NCBI GenBank assembly: GCA_905203765.1
Contig: CAJKXC010000018.1
Location: 1-44,089 of the forward strand
Reading direction: 5' to 3'
DNA: 44,089 nt
Source of the DNA: an uncultured Bacteroides sp.
Lineage (GTDB): Bacteria > Bacteroidota > Bacteroidia > Bacteroidales > Bacteroidaceae
The notes under the pieces were generated by a model that saw only the letters and a list, made by a program, of their open reading frames with translations, did not search any database and was not told the DNA's origin. Shown one piece after another: positions 8,087 to 18,189 of the stretch; the stretch's first letter is position 1, and every line of letters starts with the position of its first letter. The position numbers and the translations under genes were made by a program.

Positions 8087-10155
8087 TTTTTTGTGATCCG
8101 TGCTGTCCATCCACCGCCGGGAGCCAGCTGTACATTCAGTTTATCTTTTGAGGTTACGGTGCGTACTTCTTTTTTATAGTCGGTAGCTTCACGGTCAGCA
8201 TTGATACCATCGGCAAAAATTTCGGCTTCGTAGTTGCCTTCGCCGAGGAAGGAGAGGTCGATGGTGCAGCTACGCGGAGTCCAGTTGGTCATGCAGCCTA
8301 CAAACCAGGTGTCTCCCTTGCGGCGTGCTATCGTGATGTATTCGGCTATTTTGCCATCAAGGGCAATGGTTTCGTCGAAGGTGGTGGGCACCTTGGCGAT
8401 GAAGTCGGTGCATTCTTGTTCCTTCATGTATTTGCTGGGACTGTCGGCAAGCATCTGCAAGGGTGCTTCAAAGACGGTGTACATAGCCATCTGATGTACG
8501 CGTGTACCTTGACTCATGGGGCGGTCGTTGACGGAACGGAACATCCCGCGGGTGGCGTTGATCATGGCTCCGGGCGTATAGTCCATCGGACCGGCGAGTT
8601 GGCGCAGATAGGGGGCGGTAACATCGTAGCGCGGGAAGTCATGCAAGGGGGCACCGTTCACGATAGGCTCCCACTTGCTGTTTTCCAGTCCTTTCACACC
8701 TTCAAAGTTGAGGATGTTGGGATAGGCGCGCTGGATGCCGAAGGGTTTCAGTCCGTGTAGGTCAAGCAACATGTGATGCTTGGCGGCACATGCTGCGAGT
8801 TGTTCGGTAGAAGAGATGGCGAGTTGGTCGTCGCGGTCGAAGAAATCAATTTTGAAACCTTTGATTCCCATTTGTGCATAGTGGCTGATAACTTGTTCCA
8901 CGGCAGGGGAGATGTCGCCTCCTCCCGTAAGATTGCGCCAGCTTGCCCAGAGGATGATACCTACGCCTTTTTTGTTGCCATATGCCACCAGTTCTTCGAG
9001 ATTGATTTCGGGACTGATGTCTTCCATTAATGATTCCTTTCCGCTCCAACCTTCGTCGATGATGATATACTCCAGCTGGTTTTCGGCGGCAAAGTCGATG
9101 TATTTCTTATAGGTGGGCGTATTCATGCCTGCCTTGAAGTCCACGCCGGTCAGGTTACAAGTATTCCACCAGTCCCATGCCACTTTTCCGGGTTTAATCC
9201 AGGATGTGTCAGCGATGCGGCATTCGGGTGCGAGGCGTTGCATCATGTCGTTGTTGGCGAGTTGTGTGTCGTGGGTAACAACAAGCACGGCACGCCAAGG
9301 ATAGGTCTGTTTCCCTGTGGGACGCCCGTTGGGGCAGAAGTAGGGGGCATTGTTGGGCTTGCTGATAACGTCGGCACGTTTGGTAGGGACGAGGTTCAAG
9401 CGGTCATAGCCTCCGATGACTGTTTCCTGTGGATAGGGGGCGAATTCTGCCTTCACTCCGTGGGGCATCTGTGGGTTGGCAGTGAGGAACATGCCGGGAT
9501 AGTTGGACAATCCGGCTTCCATAATGACGGCTTTCTTTCCGTTCTCCAGTTCTACCATCAGCGGAGTAATGGCAAGCGAGTCTTTGTACATGCGAGAGAG
9601 GGGGGCCTCATCGTAGTAGGACTCGAAGGAGTAGCAGTAACGCTCGCCGGCGCGATTGTCGTTAATATAGGGCACGAAAGCGTGGTAATCGCGGTCGAAG
9701 TTGAACTCGGCAATCTCGTTCTTCACGCAGAAAGGCTTGCGCAGTTCGGAAACAAAACGATAGGCGGCTCCGTCGTCGTAGGCACGGAACTGTATGCTGT
9801 AGCCGTTACGGCATTTCAGCGTGAGTTGGTTATAAGTGTCCTTCACACTCGCCTTTTTGTAGAAAGGAGTGGGGAAGGAAGTGTCGACAGAAGTACGGGT
9901 GGCTTTGGTCACCTTTACATCTTTGCCGAAGGTGAAAGCAACGGGCTTTCCCTCAGCTTCGGTGCATTGCATGGCAATGTCCGAAGGCAACAGGACGGTG
10001 GTTCCGTCGTGCACAATCTGCCAGTCGAGGGTTTTGCCGGCGTTGACGGTGACAATCAGTTTGCCGTCGGGCGAGGACAGCTGATATTGCCGGGCATGTG
10101 CGGTTAGTGTGCAAAGGAGTAATAGACTGATAATTGGAATAGTGAGGCTCTTCAT
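8083..10155 (-). CDS. Glycoside hydrolase family 97, retaining alpha-galactosidase type
   Basis: 690 aa, secreted (signal peptide about 1-21, ending TAHA). It has the GH97 layout: N-terminal beta-sandwich (about 22-300), (beta/alpha)8 barrel (about 320-590) and C-terminal beta domain. YIIIDEGW is at 363-370. GFKIDFFDRDDQ carries an Asp (Asp437) where the retaining branch typified by B. thetaiotaomicron Gal97b has its nucleophile. NFEGVKGLE supplies Glu485 and Glu491, the latter at the acid position. This separates it from the inverting SusB alpha-glucosidase branch, so alpha-galactosidase or a related retaining activity is the likely role. It lies 62 nt after GH5, and its stop overlaps the GH29 start. 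Confidence 0.88.
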   Translation of the reverse strand: MKSLTIPIISLLLLCTLTAHARQYQLSSPDGKLIVTVNAGKTLDWQIVHDGTTVLLPSDIAMQCTEAEGKPVAFTFGKDVKVTKATRTSVDTSFPTPFYKKASVKDTYNQLTLKCRNGYSIQFRAYDDGAAYRFVSELRKPFCVKNEIAEFNFDRDYHAFVPYINDNRAGERYCYSFESYYDEAPLSRMYKDSLAITPLMVELENGKKAVIMEAGLSNYPGMFLTANPQMPHGVKAEFAPYPQETVIGGYDRLNLVPTKRADVISKPNNAPYFCPNGRPTGKQTYPWRAVLVVTHDTQLANNDMMQRLAPECRIADTSWIKPGKVAWDWWNTCNLTGVDFKAGMNTPTYKKYIDFAAENQLEYIIIDEGWSGKESLMEDISPEINLEELVAYGNKKGVGIILWASWRNLTGGGDISPAVEQVISHYAQMGIKGFKIDFFDRDDQLAISSTEQLAACAAKHHMLLDLHGLKPFGIQRAYPNILNFEGVKGLENSKWEPIVNGAPLHDFPRYDVTAPYLRQLAGPMDYTPGAMINATRGMFRSVNDRPMSQGTRVHQMAMYTVFEAPLQMLADSPSKYMKEQECTDFIAKVPTTFDETIALDGKIAEYITIARRKGDTWFVGCMTNWTPRSCTIDLSFLGEGNYEAEIFADGINADREATDYKKEVRTVTSKDKLNVQLAPGGGWTARITKK

Positions 10156-10217
10156 AATTGTTTTTTGTAAGTTTTTAAATGAACGATTTATGAATGGATT
10201 GTTTATCCTGATCTGTA

Positions 10218-11681
10218 TTATTTACTAAAGCTGAGGTATTCTGTCTGCGCTCCCTCTTCCAGCCCTTCGTACACAGGCGCATCAGTGATGTCACCAGTCA
10301 GGCGGTCAAATGCGCCTGCCCAGTAGCAGGGTGTACAGCCGTGGGCTTTGGCCTCGGAAGTGACGGAACGGGCGAACGCTTTGCAGGAAAGGTCATGCCC
10401 TTCTTTCGCCGTGGGATCGCTGAGTGTGCGGCGCATCATGCCATATTCGCCTACGAGAACGGGATAGCCCTTGGAGACGAACGTATCATACATCTTGCGA
10501 AATTCCCCGCGGACATAAGCTTCGTTGTTATCCTTCTGCCAGCGCACGGCGAGGTCGCCCGTGGCATACTTCTCCTGCTCTTCGCCCCAGAACCATTGGC
10601 ACATGGCACCGCCCCATGCTCCGTCCTCGTCGAGGATGCAGAACGTGGCGGGTGCATAGAAATGCACCTCTATGCCGAGGCGGTCGGGTGTAGGGTCGTT
10701 TGGCAAGTTACTCATCAACTCGGTTGCAAGGTCGATGTTGGTGTTGGGAGCCTGTATCAGGATGGTGCGGTAGAGGTTACGTCCGCCCGTCGTGCGCACG
10801 GCGTCGATGCAGGCTTGGTGGTATTTGCGCAGCGTTTCCCACTGCTCCGGCGTTTCGGCATTAGGCTCGTTGGCAGAGGCGAAGATAAGGTGCTCATCGT
10901 AGTCGCGGAAAGCGGTGGCAATCTGTTTCCAGAAACTGCGTTGCTTTTCTTCGACAGCCTCGTTGTAGCCGTTAGGGATGTCGTTCTCTAACCAGCCACC
11001 GTCCCAGTGGATGTTAAGGATGGCATAGACGTCGGCATTCATGCAGTAGTCTACTACTTCTTTGACGCGTGTCATCCATTCGGGTTTGATGTCCGAAGTG
11101 GTGCCATCTACCACGTACTGGTTCCATGCGCAAGGTATGCGGATGCCGTTGAAGCCGTTAGCCTTGGCATTGTCAATGACGGCTTGTGTAGTCAGGGGTT
11201 GTCCCCAGGCTGTTTCGCCGCCACTGGCTTCCAGGGTGTTGTATAGGTTCCATCCTTTGCGAATGGAGTGAAGTAGTTCCATGGCCGTGTGGCTCATACC
11301 GCTGGGGTCGGGATTGGGAAAGTTTCCGCCTTCTTGGGTGATAGCTACCTGATAGGTGTCTCGTCCGTCAGTGATGGTTATGGAAGAGGTGCGCACCGCT
11401 GTGGATGGATTGAGAGTGAGGCTGACAAGGTATTGGTCAAGCCCTGTGAAGCGCTCGCCATCGGCTTCGACTACACACCATTCGGGATTGGCTGAGGTGA
11501 CTTCATAATCACGACCGCATTGTACATAGAACGTTTGTTCACCGCCCACCGCACTGAAGGTAAGTGAGTGTTTGGAGACAGATAAGGGACTGCTGTTTGC
11601 CTGCTTGTCGTCATTGTTGTTTGAACAAGCGACGTTCAGTATAGTAAAGAGCAGGAATAATGGATAAAAAAGTTGTTTCAT
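10218..11681 (-). CDS. BACON-GH5 endo-beta-1,4-glucanase/xyloglucanase lipoprotein
   Basis: 487 aa. Lipobox LNVAC (Cys19) followed by NNNDD implies a surface lipoprotein. A BACON domain (about 31-118) ends in VAITQEGG and acts as a spacer from the membrane. The GH5 barrel follows (about 130-485): KGWNLYNTLEASGGETAWG, NGFNGIRIPCAWNQY and ILNIHWDGGWLEN match subfamily GH5_4 style. The acid/base is Glu272 in ASANEPN and the nucleophile Glu412 in LVGEYGM. GH5_4 enzymes cut xyloglucan, mixed-linkage glucan or glucomannan. Architecture and gene position match the surface endo-xyloglucanase of the B. ovatus xyloglucan locus. It would make oligosaccharides for import by the SusC/SusD pair. Confidence 0.92.
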   Translation of the reverse strand: MKQLFYPLFLLFTILNVACSNNNDDKQANSSPLSVSKHSLTFSAVGGEQTFYVQCGRDYEVTSANPEWCVVEADGERFTGLDQYLVSLTLNPSTAVRTSSITITDGRDTYQVAITQEGGNFPNPDPSGMSHTAMELLHSIRKGWNLYNTLEASGGETAWGQPLTTQAVIDNAKANGFNGIRIPCAWNQYVVDGTTSDIKPEWMTRVKEVVDYCMNADVYAILNIHWDGGWLENDIPNGYNEAVEEKQRSFWKQIATAFRDYDEHLIFASANEPNAETPEQWETLRKYHQACIDAVRTTGGRNLYRTILIQAPNTNIDLATELMSNLPNDPTPDRLGIEVHFYAPATFCILDEDGAWGGAMCQWFWGEEQEKYATGDLAVRWQKDNNEAYVRGEFRKMYDTFVSKGYPVLVGEYGMMRRTLSDPTAKEGHDLSCKAFARSVTSEAKAHGCTPCYWAGAFDRLTGDITDAPVYEGLEEGAQTEYLSFSK

Positions 11682-11723
11682 AAAAGTGTAAAGTATGAAT
11701 GTGTTTTTATAATCAAATGTAAC

Positions 11724-11766
11724 TCCACATCAAGCCTCGGCTTCTTATGCCGGGTCTTGATGCGGA
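11724..11766 (-). other. Long intercistronic stem-loop between SGBP and GH5
   Basis: Two arms, 11724-11741 and 11749-11766, pair over about 18 positions with only a few mismatches or wobbles around a 7-nt loop. It lies in the longest gap of PUL1 (99 nt). No T-tract follows on the minus strand, so it is more likely an mRNA-stabilising or processing hairpin, or a partial attenuator, than a full terminator. Confidence 0.6.
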
Positions 11767-11780
11767 GCGGCATCGCGAAG

Positions 11781-13238
11781 TTACTTCATCGGAACTACGC
11801 GGAAGTTGTCGAAGTAGAATTCAACGTTGAACGGACCGTTGCCGGTAGGATTGGTCATTTGGATAGCCAACTCGTCACCGTCACGGCTTTGGAACTCGCC
11901 CCAGGTGGATTCATCGACGAGCGAAGAGAGCGGAATACTGCACTGCATCCATTGCCCTACCTCGGTCTGCCCGGTGAAGTCACTCACGGGACGGTAGTCA
12001 GTGTAGTTGTGAGCTTCATTGCCCTTGAGGTAAATACGGAAGACGGGGCCTTCGCCATATTCTTGGGCTACGAAGCATTCGAACTGCAGGGCCAGGTTGG
12101 CAGTCGGTGTAGAGGCCGGCAGGACGGCTGCATCGATGTTCCATACAGCACTGTTCTGCAATTGTCCCCACCACCAGTTCCATGCAGAGATTTCTCCAGC
12201 CATCTGGTAGCATTTGCCGTCAGAGAAATAGGGAACTGTCGATCCGTCGGCTGTGATGGCCGTAGCTTGTCCACCCCACGAGAAGGAGCCGATGTTATCG
12301 TAGTTGAGCACCACATTCTCCAAGGGGTAGAAGCCTTGAACCTCAGCAGTACCACCCATTGTGGTAATGGCCAGTGTACAAGTGCCTTGAGGTGCACGGG
12401 GCATGGTGAAAGTAAGAAGGTCGTTAGCTTCGCTGATAGTGACGGTGGAGAGGTCTACCGAACGGTTGCCCATCGTGATGGAAGTGATGTCCATAAAGTT
12501 TTGCCCGAGGACAGTGACCGTGGTACCCGTAATGGGCATCATGGAGTTTACTTTGTTGATACTCGGCGGAAGGGCTGTACGACGGAAGGGAGTGAATGTT
12601 GCAGCCGTATAGCATTCCACTACCAGGCTACCTTCGTCAATCAAGCCTGCCGGAGCCTGGAAGTAGATTTCATCAAAGTTTTTGCTGACTGTATAATCCG
12701 TTACTTCCACCGAGACGGGTGCATCGGTAATATCTTCCATGGCAGTAGTGAAGTAAACGCGCTGAATCTCATAGAAGTTGCCGCCGATGATACGCAGGGG
12801 TGTGCCTGTCTCTACAGGGAAGGTGGTGGCCACACGGGTGATGTAGGGTGCGGGTGAGAGCACGTGCATGGAATAGGAGGCTGTGCCGTGGGAGGTCTCA
12901 ATACGCAGTTCGCCTGTCAGTCCGGGATTGGCACCCGTCAGCTTCAAGTCACTGGGGATAGTGAGGATGAGGTTGGTAGAAGTGCCGTAGTTGCTGTTGA
13001 ACGAAATGGATTGGTCGTTGATGAACACTTTCTTCACATCGTTCAGGTTCTCGCCGATGACTACGATCATTGTGCCGGGATTCACATCGGTAAAGGTACT
13101 GTCGGCCTTTTCGGGGTCGACAAGACGGATATGGTGGATGACAGGAATGCCGCCACCCTCATCGTCATTGCAAGCAGTGAAGAGGTTGCAGGCCAATAAG
13201 ATGGTCAGCAACACAAGGGGTAAATGGATATATTTCAT
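11781..13238 (-). CDS. Surface glycan-binding lipoprotein with IPT/TIG domains (SGBP-B-like)
   Basis: 485 aa from the Met at 13238; the longer reading to 13301 has no signal-peptide sense. Lipobox LFTAC (Cys23) followed by NDDEGGG indicates surface export. Three consecutive IPT/TIG immunoglobulin-like domains follow (about 30-290), with repeating motifs such as MIVVIGENLNDVKKVFIND, LRIIGGNFYEIQRVYF and VTVLGQNFMDITSITMG. A C-terminal carbohydrate-binding beta-sandwich (about 300-485) ends in FYFDNFRVVP. This matches SGBP-B proteins encoded right after susD, whose C-terminal domain binds the target glycan. It has no catalytic signature and lies 40 nt after susD. Confidence 0.85.
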   Translation of the reverse strand: MKYIHLPLVLLTILLACNLFTACNDDEGGGIPVIHHIRLVDPEKADSTFTDVNPGTMIVVIGENLNDVKKVFINDQSISFNSNYGTSTNLILTIPSDLKLTGANPGLTGELRIETSHGTASYSMHVLSPAPYITRVATTFPVETGTPLRIIGGNFYEIQRVYFTTAMEDITDAPVSVEVTDYTVSKNFDEIYFQAPAGLIDEGSLVVECYTAATFTPFRRTALPPSINKVNSMMPITGTTVTVLGQNFMDITSITMGNRSVDLSTVTISEANDLLTFTMPRAPQGTCTLAITTMGGTAEVQGFYPLENVVLNYDNIGSFSWGGQATAITADGSTVPYFSDGKCYQMAGEISAWNWWWGQLQNSAVWNIDAAVLPASTPTANLALQFECFVAQEYGEGPVFRIYLKGNEAHNYTDYRPVSDFTGQTEVGQWMQCSIPLSSLVDESTWGEFQSRDGDELAIQMTNPTGNGPFNVEFYFDNFRVVPMK

Positions 13239-13278
13239 ACTGTAATTGTAAATTTGAATGATGAATGTATAGCTTGAT

Positions 13279-14901
13279 TTATTCGCTGAACTCATACGCA
13301 ACAGGTTCTTCGTTTAGCAGTGGGTTCTGGATAACATCGCTTTCCGGATAGGGCATCAGGATGTTGCCGTGATGGATTTCGATGTTCTCGCCCGGTTCGG
13401 ACCAGTTCTCTATGCCTTCGAGAAAGGTGTCGCCGTCGTAACGGCCGAAGTGCAGGTAACCGTCCTCATCCTTCACGATGGCGTCAACGGTATAGCCACG
13501 GTACTGGTTCTGGAAGTAGTTGAGCATATAGTCGGGCTTCCAATGATACCATGACACCATGTCATACCAGTTGCAATATTCCATGGAGAACTCCACGCGG
13601 CGTTCGCGGATGATGTCCTCAAAGGTGACACGCTCCTTGCGGGGGATGCGGGCACGGTCGCGGACAAGATTCAAGGCTTCCAGGCCGGGACCACCGGTCA
13701 GTTCCTCATTGTTGCCCAGACAAGCTTCGGCATAGGTGAGGTATACATCGGCCAGACGCAGGATGTAGGTATTGAGCGGAGAGTTCATTGACTGAATGTA
13801 GCCGTCATTGTCATCGTCAGGCCCGCCGGGTACACCTTTCTTGATGCTGGATGTGCTGCCGTCGTAGGTATAGCCCCCATCGGCGATGCAGATGTAGGGA
13901 TAGTATGTTCCCGGTGTGCAGAAGGTAGCGTTGCGGCGGATGGTATCGCCCAACTCATACTGCTGGAGCATGTCGATACTTGCTTGGTAGCTACTCCAAA
14001 CGTTTACGCCGCCGGTCATCTTGCTGTTGCCGGCAAGATCGGCCAGGAGCGTGTTGCAGACACCCCAGTCACCCAACGGCACCCATTGCATGGCGATGAG
14101 TGACTCAGGGTTGTTGTTGTGTTTGTACTTGAAGAGGTCTTCGTAGTTCCCGTAGAGGGAGAGACCGCTGTTGTTTATCACGTCGGCTGCCAGTTCCTTG
14201 GCTTTTTCCAGGTCGGCATTGTCGCGTGTGCCCCCCTGCCAGCCGGAGCGGGCGAGGTAGACTTTGGCGAGCATACCTTTGGCTCCCCAAGTGCTGACGC
14301 GTCCTTTGGCGGCAGCTACTTCGGGAAGGTTCTCGATTGCGTAGATAAGGTCGCGGATGACGAATTCCAGTACATCTTCCTCGCGATGGAGCGGTTGCAT
14401 AGGATTGTTTACCACTTTTGTGTTGTCTTCGATGATGATGACCGGTCCCCAAAGGCGTACCATATAGAAGTAGGCGCAGGCCCGCATCAGGCGTGCTTCC
14501 GCGATAGCCGTACGTTTGGCCTGCTCGCTCACGCTGCTGCTGCATTTGGTCAGTACATCGCTGATGACGGAGTTAGCCATGGTGATGACAGAATAGAACC
14601 CGGTCCAGGCATTGGCAAGGTTTTCACTTAGAGCCGTCACCTTGAAGTTGGTAAACTCGGGCGATCCCCAGCGGCTGAAGTTGTCGTTGGCGCGATTGCT
14701 GCCTAAGGGAACAATGGCACGGGAGTTGAGGTCGAACCACGCCCGGTTATAAAGCGGTGCGGTAGCTTGTTCGAGGGCATCATCGGAAGTGTAGTAAGTT
14801 ACGTCCACATAGTTGCCTTCGGGGGCACGTTCCAGAAATGAGTCGCTGCACGCTGTTAGTAGGAGGAGCGACGATATGAGGGTGATAAATCTGTACTTCA
14901 T
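13279..14901 (-). CDS. SusD/RagB family glycan-binding lipoprotein (PUL1)
   Basis: 540 aa from the Met at 14901 (MKYRFITL), chosen because the signal peptide starts there. Lipobox LLTAC (Cys18) precedes SDSFLERAP, a classic SusD N-terminus. TPR-like helices form the SusC-facing scaffold; motifs such as RLMRACAYFYMVRLWGPV (about 140-155), YILRLADVYLTYAEACLG and ERRVEFSMEYCNWYDMVSW are typical of SusD. It forms the lid over the SusC transporter and captures oligosaccharides at the cell surface. The gap to SusC is 37 nt. Confidence 0.95.
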   Translation of the reverse strand: MKYRFITLISSLLLLTACSDSFLERAPEGNYVDVTYYTSDDALEQATAPLYNRAWFDLNSRAIVPLGSNRANDNFSRWGSPEFTNFKVTALSENLANAWTGFYSVITMANSVISDVLTKCSSSVSEQAKRTAIAEARLMRACAYFYMVRLWGPVIIIEDNTKVVNNPMQPLHREEDVLEFVIRDLIYAIENLPEVAAAKGRVSTWGAKGMLAKVYLARSGWQGGTRDNADLEKAKELAADVINNSGLSLYGNYEDLFKYKHNNNPESLIAMQWVPLGDWGVCNTLLADLAGNSKMTGGVNVWSSYQASIDMLQQYELGDTIRRNATFCTPGTYYPYICIADGGYTYDGSTSSIKKGVPGGPDDDNDGYIQSMNSPLNTYILRLADVYLTYAEACLGNNEELTGGPGLEALNLVRDRARIPRKERVTFEDIIRERRVEFSMEYCNWYDMVSWYHWKPDYMLNYFQNQYRGYTVDAIVKDEDGYLHFGRYDGDTFLEGIENWSEPGENIEIHHGNILMPYPESDVIQNPLLNEEPVAYEFSE

Positions 14902-14938
14902 ATTGCGTATTAGAATTATAAATGATTTGCTAAACTTG

Positions 14939-17900
14939 CTAAAAATTAAAATTAAGTCCGAATGTATAAATACGTTGCGAGGGGTAGCGGGCATCGTCTA
15001 CACCGCGCAGGAGGACATTGTAATTCAAAGCACCCACTTCGGGGTCGTATCCCTTGTAGCCGGTAATGGTCCAGAGGTTCTGAATGTTTACATAGAGGCG
15101 CAGGTGGTCTATTTGCAAATGGCGCAACCACTTCCGGGGGAAGGTGTACCCCAATGAGATATTCTTCACACGGAGATAAGAGGCATCTTCGATGAAACGG
15201 TTGGAGATACGGTTATTGTCATTGGCACTACTGGTGGTGATGCGTTGTACCTTAGCCTGGTCGGCATTGGAAATGTAAACATTGGAGAGCTCCTCGTCGC
15301 CCACCTCAGGGTCGTGCATGGCGATTTGGGCTATGCCGGTAGCTTCCTTCAACAGGTTACTGTTGCGCATGGGGTCGGTGAATGTGCGGCGGACAAGGTT
15401 GATGGCCTTGTTGCCCACCGAACCGTTGAGGAATATGTTGAGGTCAAATCCCTTATAGGAGAAATAGTTGTTGAAACCGAAGGTGAACTTGGGGGCAGGG
15501 TTGCCGAGGAAGGTTCGGTCCTTTTCGTCTATCACGCCGTCATCGTTCCGGTCTTCATAGATGTAATCGCCTACCCAAATGCCCGATTTGCTGATGGCCT
15601 GATCCTTAGGAATGGCCACTTGGATGGGATTGCCCGCTTCGTCGAGGAGGAAATTACCGTCGGGACCTTTCTTGTAAAAGTCACTCTCTTCCTTGAACAT
15701 ACCGATGACTTTATATCCATAAAACTGTCCCACCGGTTCACCCACCATGGTATAAGTCAGTGTTTCGGAGCCGTTGATGCCCGAGATGGCCGATGACTCG
15801 GAATAAAGTTTCGTCACTTCGTTGCGGTTGATGGAGAAGGTGAGACCCGAGGTCCAGGTGAAATCGCGGGTCTGGATGTTGTGCGTATTCAGAGTAAGTT
15901 CCACACCTTTGTTGGTCATGGCACCGGCGTTGACCCACGGCGCCCTGATCAAACCGCTGACGTAAGTCGGGAGAGAGGCTTGCATGAGGAGGTTGTCGGT
16001 CTTCTTATAATACGCATCGGCGATAAGTTCTATACGGTTGTCAAAGAGGGCGAGGTCAAGACCCACGTTGTAGGAGTTGGTCTCTTCCCACTTCAACTCA
16101 CGATTGGGATAGTTGCTGGCATAGAATCCCGTTCCCCAGATAGAAGCTGCTGAGGCCATGGTTACGCCGTAGGCATACGAACCCGCCCACTGGTTACCTA
16201 CCACACCCCAACCAAGACGGAGTTTCAAGGAATTGATGACTTTCACATCTTTGAGGAATGCTTCATTGTTGATTTTCCAAGCCAAAGCCACCGAGGGGAA
16301 CCACCCCCAACGGCTTTCTTTGGCAAACGATGATGAACCGTCGGCGCGAAGTGTAGCTGTCAAGAGATAGCGGTCGGCATAGTTATAGTTCAGACGGCCG
16401 AAGTAGGACTCGATAGCTGACGAACCGCGCGAACTGCTTGCCTTGGCCGTGGTGGCATCACCTGCATCCAATTCGTGTACCGAATTGAAGAGGAAGTTGG
16501 TGCGGCTGCCGTTCAGTGACTCGTAGTTATTCTCCTGCGCCTCGTGTCCTGCCATAGCGGAGAGTCCGTGCTTGCCGAAGTTATTATTATAAGTAAGATA
16601 GGTCTTCAGTGTCCAGTTGCTTCCGTTGCCTGACGAGCGGCTTGCCGATGACTGCTGCTTGAAGTTCTCATAGTCGTATGAAGGGGTAAATCTGTAGTCG
16701 TTGTTATAATTGTAGTTGGCAGCATACTCCGTACGGAAAACGAGCCCTTTCCATAGCTTCACGTCGGCGAAGAAGTTGACATAGACCTGCGTGCTGCGGC
16801 TGTAGTTTTCGTTCTGGATAAGGTCGGAAAGAGGGTTGGAGAAGTAAGTTCCATACATATTTTCCGACTGCATACCGAAACTGCCGTCAGGGTTGCGTGC
16901 AGGAACCTCGGGAAGTTGGTTGAGGGCGTTGTAGATGGCGCCGGAACCATCCACGCGGTTGGTCTGCTGTGTACGGGCTACAGAAGCGCGCAAACCGGTG
17001 GTGAGCCACTTGTTGATATCGTTATCCATGTTGACACGGAAGGAGAAACGCTCGAAGTCCGAACCGAATACGATACCGTCTTGTTGCAGGTAGCCGCCCG
17101 AGAGAGAGTACTTCATATTCTGCGAACCGCCCGAGATGTTGACCTGATGGTTGTGCATCGGAGCGGTACGGAAGATTTCGTCCTGCCAGTCGGTGCCGGG
17201 ACCAAGGAGCGAGGGGTCCTTGAATTCCTCGCGTGCACCGAAGCCGATGGCTTCGGCGCGAAGGTTCTGGTAAACGGCATATTCGGGGAGTGACAGCGTT
17301 TCCAGTTTCTTGGGAAGTTGTTGGAGAGCGTAGTAGCCTTCGTAGGAAACCTTGGTCTTTCCGACCTCACCCTGCCGGGTAGTGATAAGTACTACACCGT
17401 TGGAAGCACGGCTACCGTAAATGGCTGTTGCCGATGCATCTTTCAAAACTTCCATAGAGACGATGTCTGCCGGGTTGATGGAACTGAGCACACTGCTGTT
17501 GCTGCTGCTGTTACCCGAGATGGCCACACCGTCGATGACGTAGAGCGGCTCGTTGCCGTTCAGGGAGTTGATACCACGGATGCTGACTGAAATACCGCCA
17601 CCCGGAGTACCCGAGTTCTGTGTCACCTGTACACCGGCAGCACGTCCTTGCAGGGCTTGGTCGAGCGAAGTAACTACGGACTTTTTCAGTTCATCGCCCG
17701 TAACGCTGACCACTGAACCGGTCAAATCGCTGCGCTTCATCGTACCGTAGCCCACAACTACCACTTCGTCCAGTATCTCGCTGTCCTCTTGTAGTTGGAT
17801 GTCTATACGGGTAGAGCTTCCTACCTTCACTTCCTTGGAACGGTAGCCTATGTAAGAGACTACCAATGTCTGTCCCGGACTCGCCTGGATGGTATAACGG

Positions 17901-18115
17901 CCATCGGGGTCGGTGATACCACCTGTGTTGTTCTCTTTCACTTTGACGGTAGCTCCGGCGAGCGGTTCATCGTCCGATTCCGATTTGACGACACCGGACA
18001 CCGTTCTGGTCTGCCCGTACGTGGAAATAGTACCCAATCCCAGTAACACGATAACAAGCAATTGCTTCAATCTTGCCCATTGCCATTGGGAGCATACATT
18101 TGCGTGTAACTTCAT
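14939..18115 (-). CDS. SusC/RagA family TonB-dependent outer-membrane transporter (PUL1)
   Basis: 1058 aa. An N-terminal signal segment (about 12-35, ending YGQ) precedes a carboxypeptidase-regulatory-like domain (about 37-115). The TonB-box-like stretch EILDEVVVVGYG, the plug domain (about 120-235; DQALQGRAAGVQV, PLYVIDGVA, MEVLKDASATAIYGSRASNGVVLITT) and a long barrel follow, ending in the aromatic terminus GLNFNF. Together with the adjacent SusD it imports large oligosaccharides. Its start lies 118 nt after the HTCS stop, and the gap contains an 8-bp hairpin, so its own regulated promoter is expected here. Confidence 0.95.
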   Translation of the reverse strand: MKLHANVCSQWQWARLKQLLVIVLLGLGTISTYGQTRTVSGVVKSESDDEPLAGATVKVKENNTGGITDPDGRYTIQASPGQTLVVSYIGYRSKEVKVGSSTRIDIQLQEDSEILDEVVVVGYGTMKRSDLTGSVVSVTGDELKKSVVTSLDQALQGRAAGVQVTQNSGTPGGGISVSIRGINSLNGNEPLYVIDGVAISGNSSSNSSVLSSINPADIVSMEVLKDASATAIYGSRASNGVVLITTRQGEVGKTKVSYEGYYALQQLPKKLETLSLPEYAVYQNLRAEAIGFGAREEFKDPSLLGPGTDWQDEIFRTAPMHNHQVNISGGSQNMKYSLSGGYLQQDGIVFGSDFERFSFRVNMDNDINKWLTTGLRASVARTQQTNRVDGSGAIYNALNQLPEVPARNPDGSFGMQSENMYGTYFSNPLSDLIQNENYSRSTQVYVNFFADVKLWKGLVFRTEYAANYNYNNDYRFTPSYDYENFKQQSSASRSSGNGSNWTLKTYLTYNNNFGKHGLSAMAGHEAQENNYESLNGSRTNFLFNSVHELDAGDATTAKASSSRGSSAIESYFGRLNYNYADRYLLTATLRADGSSSFAKESRWGWFPSVALAWKINNEAFLKDVKVINSLKLRLGWGVVGNQWAGSYAYGVTMASAASIWGTGFYASNYPNRELKWEETNSYNVGLDLALFDNRIELIADAYYKKTDNLLMQASLPTYVSGLIRAPWVNAGAMTNKGVELTLNTHNIQTRDFTWTSGLTFSINRNEVTKLYSESSAISGINGSETLTYTMVGEPVGQFYGYKVIGMFKEESDFYKKGPDGNFLLDEAGNPIQVAIPKDQAISKSGIWVGDYIYEDRNDDGVIDEKDRTFLGNPAPKFTFGFNNYFSYKGFDLNIFLNGSVGNKAINLVRRTFTDPMRNSNLLKEATGIAQIAMHDPEVGDEELSNVYISNADQAKVQRITTSSANDNNRISNRFIEDASYLRVKNISLGYTFPRKWLRHLQIDHLRLYVNIQNLWTITGYKGYDPEVGALNYNVLLRGVDDARYPSQRIYTFGLNFNF

Positions 18116-18189
18116 AATACTTAAATTTAAGATTTAAAAATATTGTTATCAAAAGCTACGGCAAATATGAAAAGTTATTATAATAGCAG

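Noticed and set aside
8087..8110. Longer GH29 start at 8110
   Set aside because: It would place eight polar residues before the signal peptide; the ATG at 8086 overlaps the GH97 stop as ATGA.
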